Part shown: positions 1-6,244 of the stretch, piece by piece | How positions within the stretch are numbered: the first letter of the stretch is position 1 | How the letters are laid out: each line of letters starts with the position of its first letter | NCBI GenBank assembly: GCA_958349075.1 | Contig: CATWBR010000223.1 | Coordinates: forward strand, 1-7,332 | Source of the DNA: an uncultured Clostridium sp. | GTDB lineage: Bacteria; Bacillota; Clostridia; Lachnospirales; Lachnospiraceae | Reading direction: 5' to 3' | DNA: 7,332 bases | Translations under genes and position numbers: made by a program | Notes under the pieces: model-generated | Databases searched by the model: none | Seen by the model: the letters and a program-made list of their open reading frames with translations, nothing else | What the model was told of the DNA's origin: nothing

Positions 1-15
1 AATCTGTATATTCAG

Positions 16-47
16 GCAGGAAACCTTTGATGGTTTCCTGCTTTTTT
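16..47 (+). terminator. Rho-independent terminator of an upstream off-window gene
   Basis: A perfect 10-bp stem (16-25 with 32-41, GCAGGAAACC/GGTTTCCTGC) closes a 6-nt loop and is followed directly by six T residues (42-47). The T tract lies only on the + side, so it ends a rightward transcript entering from the left. It separates that transcript from the transporter gene that follows. Confidence 0.93.
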
Positions 48-149
48 GTATAACCGGAAAGTGCTCTGCTAAATCAAAACCGTTCCATGGAGGGATTCGC
101 ACTGCGCGCTAAGAAAGTATGGCGAGTAACTGAAAACAGGCAAGATTAT

Positions 150-153
150 GGAG
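150..153 (+). promoter_or_regulatory. Ribosome binding site deciding the MFS start
   Basis: GGAG sits 8 nt before the ATG at 162. No purine-rich site precedes the alternative in-frame ATG at 87, so this site sets the N-terminus. No convincing sigma-A promoter was recognised between the upstream terminator and this site. Confidence 0.75.
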
Positions 154-161
154 ATTTAAAT

Positions 162-1445
162 ATGGCAGAAAAAAATAACAGAAATCAATACGAAAGTAAT
201 AATGAATATAATAGCAAATGGAAACAGCGTTTTTTTACAATTACAGCCGGGCAGACGGTTTCGCTGATTGGCAGTTCGGCCGTACAGTTTGCGCTCATCT
301 GGTGGCTGGCAAGTGAGACACAGTCGCCTATGATGCTTGGAATTTCAGGACTGGCGGCCTTCCTGCCGATGACGTTTTTAAGTCCGGTGGCCGGTGTGCT
401 GGCGGACCGTTTTAACCGGAAGACGGTCTGTATCTGTGCCGACCTGTTTATCGGATTGTCGGCTATGGTTTTTGCGTGGTTTATGTGGAACTACGATGTG
501 CCCTGCGAATATGCAATCCTGGTCCTCTTTTTAAGGGGAATCGGAGATACCTTCCATCAGCCTTCCATCAGGGCGATCATCCCGCAACTGGTGCCTTCCG
601 GAAGCCTTGTAAAGGCCAACGGCTGGAGCCAGTTCATGCAGTCAGGCGCCTTTATGCTGGGACCGGTATTGGGAGCGGCCCTTTTTGCAGCACTGCCGAT
701 GCCGTTTGTACTGCTGACGGATACGCTGGGAGCTGTCATTGCCAGTCTGCTTCTGGGAGCGGTTAAAATACCTCCTGTTGAGAGGGCGGAGAAGGAGGAT
801 GGCAGAGGAGAGAAGAATGGCAGGGAAAAAGGGAGGTTTTTCAGAGAGTTGAAAGAGGGAGCCGAGGTTTATCTGGAAGATCCAAGGCTTCTGATTCTTA
901 TGGCGGCCCAGACGTTCAGTATGCTCTTTTTCCTTCCGCTATCCTCCTTTTATCCGCTGATGACCAGCAGTTATTTTAAGCTGGGCGCCTGGCATGCCAG
1001 CGCAGTGGAGCTGGCGTTCGCAATCGGTATGATGGGTTCCGCCATACTTCTGGGCAGTGTGATAGAGATAAAGGATAAGATAAAGACGTCCTATATCGGT
1101 CTGTTTGCAATCGGAATTGTGTCGGCCCTGTGCGGCCTTACCCCGCCGACCATGTGGGGATGGTGGATGTTCACCTTCTTCTGCGGCCTGCTGGGAGCAA
1201 GCGGCAATATACACAGCATTCCCATCGTAGCCTACATGCAGGAGACGATCGCCCCGGAAAAGATGGGGCGGGCTTTTTCACTTCTGGGAATGGCCGGTTC
1301 TCTGGCAATGCCGGCCGGCCTGTTGGTTGCCAGCCCGGCGGCCGAGAAAATAGGCGTGCATATGTGGTTTTTAGTCACAGGGATAGCGATTATTCTGATC
1401 ACAATTTGTGCGGTATTGGCAAACAGGAAAAAAAGCAGGGAATAG
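162..1445 (+). CDS. MFS transporter, macrolide-efflux (DHA3/MefA)-like
   Basis: Predicted 427-aa inner-membrane major facilitator, probably a proton-driven drug or metabolite exporter. After a hydrophilic Asn-rich N-terminal tail (residues 1-22), the first half carries about six membrane segments with the MFS motif A GVLADRFNRKTV (78-89) in the loop after TM2. A conserved-looking stretch RGIGDTFHQPSIRAIIP (125-141) and the Gly/Pro-rich SGAFMLGPVLGAAL (161-174) resemble the MefA/MefE macrolide-efflux branch. A charged cytoplasmic loop (about 203-233) separates the halves, and the C-terminus is basic (NRKKSRE). The length is normal for a 12-TM MFS protein. I chose the ATG at 162 because GGAG at 150-153 lies 8 nt upstream; an in-frame ATG at 87 would add 25 residues unlike this family and has no ribosome binding site. 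It has terminators on both sides, so it is probably monocistronic. The substrate is unknown; macrolide resistance is not established by this similarity. Confidence 0.88.
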   Translation: MAEKNNRNQYESNNEYNSKWKQRFFTITAGQTVSLIGSSAVQFALIWWLASETQSPMMLGISGLAAFLPMTFLSPVAGVLADRFNRKTVCICADLFIGLSAMVFAWFMWNYDVPCEYAILVLFLRGIGDTFHQPSIRAIIPQLVPSGSLVKANGWSQFMQSGAFMLGPVLGAALFAALPMPFVLLTDTLGAVIASLLLGAVKIPPVERAEKEDGRGEKNGREKGRFFRELKEGAEVYLEDPRLLILMAAQTFSMLFFLPLSSFYPLMTSSYFKLGAWHASAVELAFAIGMMGSAILLGSVIEIKDKIKTSYIGLFAIGIVSALCGLTPPTMWGWWMFTFFCGLLGASGNIHSIPIVAYMQETIAPEKMGRAFSLLGMAGSLAMPAGLLVASPAAEKIGVHMWFLVTGIAIILITICAVLANRKKSRE

Positions 1446-1464
1446 GTCCCAAAAGGCGTGCTAA

Positions 1465-1509
1465 GGTGCCGGTTTCACAGACAGCAGTCTGCGTGACCGG
1501 CACCCTTTT
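1465..1509 (+). terminator. Terminator after the MFS gene, possibly shared with the convergent LysR gene
   Basis: The base of the hairpin is a perfect 9-bp stem (1465-1473 with 1496-1504, GGTGCCGGT/ACCGGCACC). An inner stem CAGAC/GTCTG (1478-1482 with 1487-1491) stacks above it around a 4-nt loop. The + side continues CTTTTA, a short T tract 20 nt after the MFS stop codon. On the - strand the same stem lies about 40 nt past the LysR stop but has only a weak, interrupted T tract, so termination in that direction is less certain. Confidence 0.82.
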
Positions 1510-1541
1510 ATCGTTTCATAGGAAAGTTCGTCCAATGAAAT

Positions 1542-2459
1542 TTAAGACTCTTTCCGTCCGGCCTGCAATTTGTGGAAGTACTCCAGGAAAAGCTGTAACG
1601 GTCTGCTCATATAGGTCCGATCGTTCCAGGCGATGATAGGGATTGTCTCAACCGTTACTCCCGCTATTTCCTTCAGATGGACCCTTCTGCAGTCAAACAG
1701 CTTGATGATTTCCGACGGGATAAAACAGGCGGCAAGCCCTGCGGAGGTAAGCATAAGCCGGCTCATAACGCCGCTGCATTCGAATGCCATATTCAGCTCA
1801 AAACCGTGCAGGCGGCATTCTTCCTGCAATAAATTTGCATAATCCCAAATGTGACGTTCCCGGTCTACATTTGTACCGGAGCAAAATGGAATTCCGCGCA
1901 AAAGTTCAATGGGAATTTCGTCCTGATCCGGATTAGGGTCCATGGTTTCATGGATTGCAAGCATTGATTTTTCTTTGTTTAGTGGGATATAGGGCCAGTT
2001 TTTGATATCAGACATGGGAAGACGCAGACAGGCAACATGAACGGTCCCCTGAGCGAGCTGCTCTAATAATTGACTCGGTACCTGGGGCGTAATTCTAATC
2101 ATAATGTGGGGGTACTGCTTTCGGAAATCGGCCAGATACGGGAACAGGTGAGGGAAGTCCGTATAGATTGTTCCGACATTAATCTGCCCATGAACCCCGG
2201 CCGCAGCTTCACGCACCGCTTCTACTGTATTCAAAAGGTCTTCCTGAATCTTCCTGCTGCGTTTGTACAGGACTTCACCGGCAGGTGTCAAATCCACACC
2301 GTGATTGGTGCGGACCACCAATTGGCAGCCCAGTTCCTCCTCCAGGAGTGTCAACTGCCGGGAAAGGGCAGGCTGGGAGAGAAACAGTTTCCCGGCGGCC
2401 TGCGTGATATTCTTATTTTCTGCAATAGCGACAAAAACCTTCATCTGTTGTGTGTTCAT
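1542..2459 (-). CDS. LysR-family transcriptional regulator
   Basis: A 305-aa cytoplasmic DNA-binding regulator of normal LysR length. The N-terminal winged helix-turn-helix covers about residues 3-62, with the recognition region ITQAAGKLFLSQPALSRQL (18-36) and the family landmarks LEEELGCQL (39-47) and LTPAG (57-61). A linker helix (about 62-88) leads to the substrate-binding effector domain from GQINVGTIYT (91-100) onward. The start at 2459 is fixed by AAAGGAG (2466-2472) 6 nt upstream; an in-frame ATG 20 codons further upstream gives a non-family extension running through the putative operator. The gene diverges from the oxidoreductase-symporter operon, the classic arrangement in which a LysR protein controls its neighbour with a pathway metabolite as co-inducer. 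Its own promoter overlaps that of the operon, so autoregulation is likely. The effector is unknown. It converges on the MFS gene, which has its own terminator and is less likely to be a target. Confidence 0.93.
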   Translation of the reverse strand: MNTQQMKVFVAIAENKNITQAAGKLFLSQPALSRQLTLLEEELGCQLVVRTNHGVDLTPAGEVLYKRSRKIQEDLLNTVEAVREAAAGVHGQINVGTIYTDFPHLFPYLADFRKQYPHIMIRITPQVPSQLLEQLAQGTVHVACLRLPMSDIKNWPYIPLNKEKSMLAIHETMDPNPDQDEIPIELLRGIPFCSGTNVDRERHIWDYANLLQEECRLHGFELNMAFECSGVMSRLMLTSAGLAACFIPSEIIKLFDCRRVHLKEIAGVTVETIPIIAWNDRTYMSRPLQLFLEYFHKLQAGRKES

Positions 2460-2498
2460 AAACGACTCCTTTCCCCAAAAGAGCATTTTTAACATGGT

Positions 2499-2513
2499 AT
2501 AAGCTATTGTTAT
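2499..2513. promoter_or_regulatory. Candidate LysR-type binding box (T-N11-A dyad)
   Basis: ATAA-N7-TTAT is an exact dyad containing the LysR-family T-N11-A core (T2500, A2512). Its centre at 2506 is about 66 bp upstream of the predicted rightward start near 2572, matching the usual -65 recognition site of LysR activators. It also lies just inside the predicted lysR transcript, a position suited to autorepression. Binding is inferred, not shown. Confidence 0.6.
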
Positions 2514-2536
2514 GACCAACGCAAATTTATTGATCT

Positions 2537-2565
2537 TTTACATTGTAGCAAACATTTTTTATAAT
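2537..2565 (+). promoter_or_regulatory. Sigma-A promoter for the oxidoreductase-symporter operon
   Basis: TTTACA (2537-2542, 5/6 match to the -35 consensus), a 17-bp spacer, and a perfect TATAAT -10 box (2560-2565). Transcription should start near 2572, giving a leader of about 145 nt. The -35 box overlaps the -10 box of the leftward lysR promoter. Confidence 0.72.
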
Positions 2566-2570
2566 AACAA
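2542..2570 (-). promoter_or_regulatory. Sigma-A promoter for the LysR gene
   Basis: On the - strand TTGTTA (2565-2570), a 17-bp spacer, then TACAAT (2542-2547, 5/6 match). The start would be near 2535, about 75 nt before the LysR ATG. It occupies almost the same DNA as the rightward promoter, so RNA polymerase cannot sit on both at once. The perfect short palindrome TACA-T-TGTA (2539-2547), shared by both promoters, is a possible second LysR contact site. Confidence 0.68.
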
Positions 2571-2640
2571 TACAAAAAGGTGCGCGCGGCCAATTTGATT
2601 TTTGTGAAAATGCACAATGAATTAGACTCTGAAGAAAGGA

Positions 2641-2702
2641 AGTAGCTGTTCAGAAGAAAGCATACCACGGAGTGGGGACGATGGCGGAACTGAATAGTTG
2701 CT
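2641..2702 (+). promoter_or_regulatory. Structured 5' leader of the oxidoreductase mRNA
   Basis: Bases 2641-2653 can pair with 2690-2702 as an uninterrupted 13-bp RNA helix (10 Watson-Crick pairs and 3 G-U pairs). The 36-nt loop contains a small inner hairpin CCAC-GGA-GTGG (2665-2675), which includes the GGAG ribosome binding site of the possible leader peptide. The right arm ends 2 nt before the oxidoreductase ribosome binding site AAGGA (2704-2708). No T tract follows, so any control would act on translation or RNA stability, not on termination. It matches no riboswitch class I recognise. Confidence 0.35.
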
Positions 2703-2704
2703 GA
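2681..2704 (+). CDS. Possible 7-residue leader peptide (MAELNSC)
   Basis: A minimal reading frame, ATG to TGA, with GGAG (2669-2672) 8 nt upstream. Its stop codon overlaps the first base of the oxidoreductase ribosome binding site and lies 12 nt before that gene's ATG, so reinitiation or coupling is possible. Translating it would open the right arm of the 13-bp leader helix. It is in the same frame as the oxidoreductase but is separated from it by the TGA. A frame this short can arise by chance, so this is a candidate only. Confidence 0.25.
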   Translation: MAELNSC

Positions 2705-2716
2705 AGGAAAAATATT

Positions 2717-4687
2717 ATGTCTTGTGATTATCCACATTTGTTTTCCCCTATCACGATCAATGGAAGACGGGTGCGCAACCGTATTGCGAGCGCTCCCATG
2801 AGCCACAGGGGAGAGATCCCCAGATATACGCGGCAGGCACAGGAATTTTTCAGCAGTATTGCAAAGGGGGGAGCCGGGATTGTTGCAATGGGTGAAGCGG
2901 GTGTAGATTCCAGGGTGGATATTTGTCATCCCTATGATTCCCATTTAGACCACCCTGTGATACTTCCGTCCCTGGCGGGCGCCATTGATGCGATCCACCT
3001 GTGGGGAGCCCTGGCCTCTGTGGAGCTGGTTCATTCCGGAAACCGTGCGCACCCTGACTACATACCGTCGGAATCTAAAATCATCGGCCCCTGTGAAATG
3101 ACCAATCTTTACGGTGCACACGTCACAGCAATGGATGAGGCCATGATGGATGAGGCGGCCGACAAATTCGCATACGCAGCCTATATGGCCCAGTATGCCG
3201 GAATTGATATTATAAATATCCACCTCGGACACGGCTGGCTGCTCTCCCAATTTTTATCCAACCTGGACAACCACCGCACGGATAAATATGGAGGAAGTCT
3301 GGAAAACAGGGCGTGTTTCCCGCTTATGGTCATTGACCGTATCCGGCAGAAATGCGGCAGTAAGATGATACTGGAAGTCAGGGTCAGCGGAGAGGAAGCC
3401 GTGGACGGCGGGCTCACCAAAGAGGACACAGTAGAGCTGGCAAAGATGCTGGATGAAAAAGTAGATATTATTCATATCTCTGCCGGAACCTTCCATCTCA
3501 CCGACACGGCCTGCCGAATGTTCCCAACGGTTTTTACGCCCAGAGGCTGCAACACCCATGTCTCAGAGGCTGTGAAAAAAGTCTGTAAACATGCGGTGGT
3601 TGCGGTGGTCGGAGGCCTGAACGACCCGGACATCATGGAAGAAGTCCTGGCAAAGGGGAAAGCCGATATTGTAGTCGCTGCCCGGGCATTCCTGGCAGAT
3701 CCGGATTTCCCCAAAAAGGCACGCACCGGCCACGCCGATACAATTGTGCATTGCATGCGCTGTTCCTCCTGTAACAGCGTCGGTTTTATTCCACACGTCC
3801 CATTTTCCTCCGGTACCCTGCGCTGTTCCGTCAATCCGACCCTGGGCCGTGAATTCGAGACGAGCCATCACCAGACTCCGCCGGATACAGTGAAAAAGAT
3901 TATGGTTGCAGGCGGAGGTCCCGGCGGCATGGAAGCGGCCCTGACGGCGGCACGCAGAGGGCATCAGGTGACCCTGTTTGAAAAGTCGGACCGGCTGGGC
4001 GCAAATCTGTACTATGCGGACGGTATTCCGTTTAAGAGCGATCTGGTTGCATACCGCAGGAGCATTGTTGCCAACGTAGAACAGGCGGAAAATCTGGAAG
4101 TCAGGCTGAATACACCGGTTACGGCAGAGCTTATTAAAGAGGAGAAACCGGACGTGCTGATCGCCGCCTGCGGAGCCGTTCCCGTGATTCCTACGATTCC
4201 GGGCGTAAATCTGCCCATCGTTCATTCTGTCACGGACCTGTTTAAAAAAGAGCTAAGGCCGGGAAAGAATATAGTTATGATCGGCGGCGGGCAGGCGGGG
4301 TGTGAGGAGGCCCTTGCGCTCACCGCAAAGGGGCACGAGGTTACGATTGTCGAAGTGCAGCCTGAACTTGCCCGTGAAGCTCACTTCGTATACTGGAAGC
4401 ATCTGCTCCGCGTGATTGCCGAAGAGCCGCATATTACAGCCATGCGCAGCACGCAGGTAAAAGAAATCCTTGACAACGGTGTATTAGTGGTTGGCCCGGA
4501 TGGGGAGGAAATCCTGTTGTCTGCCGATACCGTTCTGATTGCGGCAGGTATGACCGAAGATAATGAAATGCTCAGCGAATGGGATAAACTTGTACCCGAT
4601 CTGCGGATTATTGGTGACTGCGAACACACGGCCCGTATTATGGAGGCTGTGAGAAGCGGCTATTGTGCGGGATATTCTATTGATTAA
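2717..4687 (+). CDS. FMN/FAD/4Fe-4S NADH:flavin oxidoreductase, Old Yellow Enzyme family (BaiCD / dienoyl-CoA reductase / trimethylamine dehydrogenase type)
   Basis: A 656-aa cytoplasmic, three-cofactor enzyme of normal length for this family. Residues 1-340 form the FMN-binding TIM barrel: NRIASAPMSHR (21-31), substrate-pocket motif HLGHGWLLSQFLS (169-181), RTDKYGGSLENR (187-198), H260 at the position of the dienoyl-CoA reductase active-site His, and phosphate-binding VVGGLNDP (297-304) and AARAFLADP (321-329). Cysteines C346, C349, C352 and C370 should hold the 4Fe-4S cluster. The C-terminal half holds an FAD site GGGPGG (399-404), an NAD(P)H site IGGGQAGCEEA (522-532) and the closing FAD motif IIGDCEHTARI (631-641). 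Electrons would pass NAD(P)H-FAD-FeS-FMN to an activated C=C bond, or in reverse from an amine. W174 replaces the usual active-site Tyr, and no Cys is present for covalent FMN attachment as in trimethylamine dehydrogenase. Start: AAGGA (2704-2708) 8 nt before the ATG. It is first in an operon with a symporter and divergent from a LysR gene. Family is certain; substrate unknown. Confidence 0.92.
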   Translation: MSCDYPHLFSPITINGRRVRNRIASAPMSHRGEIPRYTRQAQEFFSSIAKGGAGIVAMGEAGVDSRVDICHPYDSHLDHPVILPSLAGAIDAIHLWGALASVELVHSGNRAHPDYIPSESKIIGPCEMTNLYGAHVTAMDEAMMDEAADKFAYAAYMAQYAGIDIINIHLGHGWLLSQFLSNLDNHRTDKYGGSLENRACFPLMVIDRIRQKCGSKMILEVRVSGEEAVDGGLTKEDTVELAKMLDEKVDIIHISAGTFHLTDTACRMFPTVFTPRGCNTHVSEAVKKVCKHAVVAVVGGLNDPDIMEEVLAKGKADIVVAARAFLADPDFPKKARTGHADTIVHCMRCSSCNSVGFIPHVPFSSGTLRCSVNPTLGREFETSHHQTPPDTVKKIMVAGGGPGGMEAALTAARRGHQVTLFEKSDRLGANLYYADGIPFKSDLVAYRRSIVANVEQAENLEVRLNTPVTAELIKEEKPDVLIAACGAVPVIPTIPGVNLPIVHSVTDLFKKELRPGKNIVMIGGGQAGCEEALALTAKGHEVTIVEVQPELAREAHFVYWKHLLRVIAEEPHITAMRSTQVKEILDNGVLVVGPDGEEILLSADTVLIAAGMTEDNEMLSEWDKLVPDLRIIGDCEHTARIMEAVRSGYCAGYSID

Positions 4688-4700
4688 CACCTGGAACGAA

Positions 4701-4734
4701 GAACGTATCGGAAATAATTTTTTCCGATACGTTC
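4701..4734. repeat. Perfect 14-bp inverted repeat between oxidoreductase and symporter genes
   Basis: GAACGTATCGGAAA (4701-4714) is exactly complementary to 4721-4734 around a 6-nt loop. It begins 13 nt after the oxidoreductase stop codon and ends 42 nt before the symporter ATG. Neither strand has a T tract after it, so it is not an ordinary intrinsic terminator. It could stabilise or process the mRNA to set the enzyme:transporter ratio, partly attenuate read-through, or be a protein-binding operator. No convincing separate promoter for the symporter was seen in this gap. Confidence 0.85.
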
Positions 4735-4776
4735 CCAAAACTGTGAAAGATATTATCACGATAGAGGGGGTAAAAT

Positions 4777-6141
4777 ATGACTATTATTATTGCTGTTTTA
4801 GTTGTTTACATGGCCGGCATGCTATATATCGGCTTTAAAGGTAAAAAATCCCAGTCTATGAATGATTACCTTACCGCCGGAGGAAAAAACGGATTGTTTC
4901 TCATGGCGTGTGCCTATTTGGGATCGACCGTAGGAAACGGGGTTTTCGTGGGCGGAGCCCAAAATGGTTTTAATTACGGTATTGGAGGTCTGTGGTTTGG
5001 CATTGGTTCCGTGCTGTCGCTGGTACTCTTCGGTTTAGTTATGTCAAAGGCACTTCACCGCAGGGGTGTTATCACAATTCCCCAGCTAATCATGAATCGT
5101 TACAACAGTAAAACCGCAGCCGTTATTATTGCACTTCTCGCAATCTCATGCAGCCTTGGAATTATGGCTTCACAGTTTCTGGCCGGCGCGGCGCTTTTCA
5201 GTTCCCTGGGACTGAACCCCAAGCTCGGCATTATCCTGCTTGGCATAGTTGTTATTCTATACTGTGGATTTTCCGGAATGTGGGGCGTCGTTATGACCGA
5301 CTCTATTCAGGCCGTCGTAATGCTGTTTGGAGCATGTTTTTGTATTATTACTATTGCCATGAAGGGGGGATTTGACACCATTTCGTCAGTGCTTCCCCCG
5401 AGTGATTTCGAGGCCGTTCCGTTTGACACGGAAACTTTTTTAATGATGCTGGTGCCCAGCGCTTTAATCGGTTTAATCTCCGGCCCGTCTTTTCAGAGAA
5501 ATGCATCCTGTAAAGATGAGAACACGGCATTCTGGTCACCCATTATCGGCGCCGCTGCCTCATTGCCTTTTGTCATTATTCCCGTTATTATCGGTATGTA
5601 CGGAAAAGCCCTTTTCCCGGATGCAGAGAGCGCTTCCATCATATTCATGGTAATCCTTGATGCATGTCCGCCTATCCTGGCCGGACTTATGCTTGCGGCA
5701 ATTCTGGCGGCGGTCATGTCCACCGTGGATATTATTATACTGAACATCTCTGCGAACCTGGTTCATGATATCTATGCAGGCATCATCAATCCAAAGGCGG
5801 ATGAGAAGAAGCTCAGCAAGATTACGGTGGCGGTTACCTTTGCCGTCGGAATCTGCGGTCTTATTATTTCCCTGCAGTTTTCAAATATTATTTCTCTGCT
5901 TTCATCCGCATATGCGCTCCAGAACGCAGGCTCTCTGGTAATGATTCTGGGGGCTATTTATTGGAAAAAGGGAACAAAGGAGGGGGCTGTTGCAGGGGCG
6001 CTGGCCGGCGTTGCCGTCGTGCTGCTTTCCAAGTTCGGTGTGCCGATTCCATATGTTTCACTGACGCCGTTTATACCCTCACTGATTCTATATGTTGCCG
6101 TCAGTCTTTTCACACAGAAACAGGAGCCCGCGAAGCAGTAA
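4777..6141 (+). CDS. Sodium:solute symporter (SSS family)
   Basis: A 454-aa integral membrane transporter of the SSS family (relatives include PutP and PanF), driving solute import with the sodium gradient. About 12-13 hydrophobic segments span the protein. Family landmarks: the N-terminal MNDYLTAGGKNG (28-39) leading into TM2 with ACAYLGSTVGNGVFVGGA (44-61), GFSGMWGVVMTDSIQAVVM (164-182), SGPSFQRNASCKDENTA (235-251), and the signature segment LAAILAAVMSTVDIII (306-321), whose S315-T316 pair sits where PutP has its Na2-site Ser-Thr. The basic/polar C-terminus (QKQEPAKQ) is short, with no fused sensor domain. AGAGGGGG (4763-4770) precedes the ATG at 4777. It lies 89 bp after the oxidoreductase with no clear promoter of its own and is followed by a strong terminator, so it is probably the last gene of that operon and imports the enzyme's substrate. 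The transported solute cannot be predicted from sequence alone. Confidence 0.93.
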   Translation: MTIIIAVLVVYMAGMLYIGFKGKKSQSMNDYLTAGGKNGLFLMACAYLGSTVGNGVFVGGAQNGFNYGIGGLWFGIGSVLSLVLFGLVMSKALHRRGVITIPQLIMNRYNSKTAAVIIALLAISCSLGIMASQFLAGAALFSSLGLNPKLGIILLGIVVILYCGFSGMWGVVMTDSIQAVVMLFGACFCIITIAMKGGFDTISSVLPPSDFEAVPFDTETFLMMLVPSALIGLISGPSFQRNASCKDENTAFWSPIIGAAASLPFVIIPVIIGMYGKALFPDAESASIIFMVILDACPPILAGLMLAAILAAVMSTVDIIILNISANLVHDIYAGIINPKADEKKLSKITVAVTFAVGICGLIISLQFSNIISLLSSAYALQNAGSLVMILGAIYWKKGTKEGAVAGALAGVAVVLLSKFGVPIPYVSLTPFIPSLILYVAVSLFTQKQEPAKQ

Positions 6142-6153
6142 GTACGGCGGGCG

Positions 6154-6201
6154 AAAAGAAGCCCTTCGGATTTGATGTTATAATACCGAAGGGCTTCTTT
6201 T
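6154..6201. terminator. Bidirectional terminator between the symporter and sdpI-like genes
   Basis: A perfect 16-bp stem (6154-6169 with 6186-6201) surrounds a 16-nt A+T-rich loop. The arms begin AAAA and end TTTT, so the hairpin reads as a terminator on both strands; it starts 12 nt after the symporter stop codon and also lies downstream of the convergent sdpI-like gene. The core is GAAGCCCTTCGG / CCGAAGGGCTTC. Confidence 0.88.
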
Positions 6202-6209
6202 ATGGAAGG

Positions 6210-6238
6210 CGGTAACCCGCGAAGCGTGCGGATTACCG
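6210..6238. terminator. Second hairpin just past the sdpI-like stop codon
   Basis: A stem of 10 pairs with one C/A mismatch (6210-6220 with 6228-6238, CGGTAACCCGC against GCGGATTACCG) and a 7-nt loop begins 6 nt after the end of the sdpI-like gene on the - strand. It has no T tract of its own. It probably acts as a 3' stabilising stem ahead of the stronger bidirectional terminator. Confidence 0.5.
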
Positions 6239-6244
6239 TTATGT

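Noticed and set aside
87..161. Upstream in-frame ATG extending the MFS protein by 25 residues
   Set aside because: It has no ribosome binding site, the added residues are atypical, and the ATG at 162 has a well-spaced GGAG.
1130..1636. 168-codon frame overlapping the end of the MFS gene
   Set aside because: It runs through the MFS coding region, the terminator hairpin and the LysR 3' end, which a real gene would not do.
2460..2519. Upstream in-frame start extending the LysR protein by 20 residues
   Set aside because: LysR proteins begin just before the helix-turn-helix; the ATG at 2459 has AAAGGAG 6 nt upstream, and the extension crosses the putative operator.
2610..2645. 11-codon frame MHNELDSEERK in the operon leader
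   Set aside because: No ribosome binding site precedes it; the frame at 2681 has better spacing.
2780..2809. Assignment as trimethylamine or dimethylamine dehydrogenase
   Set aside because: The segment NRIASAPMSHR lacks the Cys that holds FMN covalently in trimethylamine dehydrogenase (C30), and Tyr169 of its triad is His here.
3218..3256. Assignment of the oxidoreductase as the gut bilirubin reductase BilR
   Set aside because: The pocket motif is HLGHGW; the HGDR motif reported for bilirubin reductases is not seen.
3563..4225. 220-codon open frame antisense to the oxidoreductase gene
   Set aside because: It has no recognisable family and no good ribosome binding site, and its Cys/His/Arg-rich composition is typical of a shadow of the G+C-rich coding strand.
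6127..6225. 10-bp direct repeat CCCGCGAAGC (6127-6136 and 6216-6225) flanking the terminator
   Set aside because: One copy is in the symporter coding end and the other in the second hairpin; no transposase or terminal inverted repeats accompany it, so chance or local duplication is enough.
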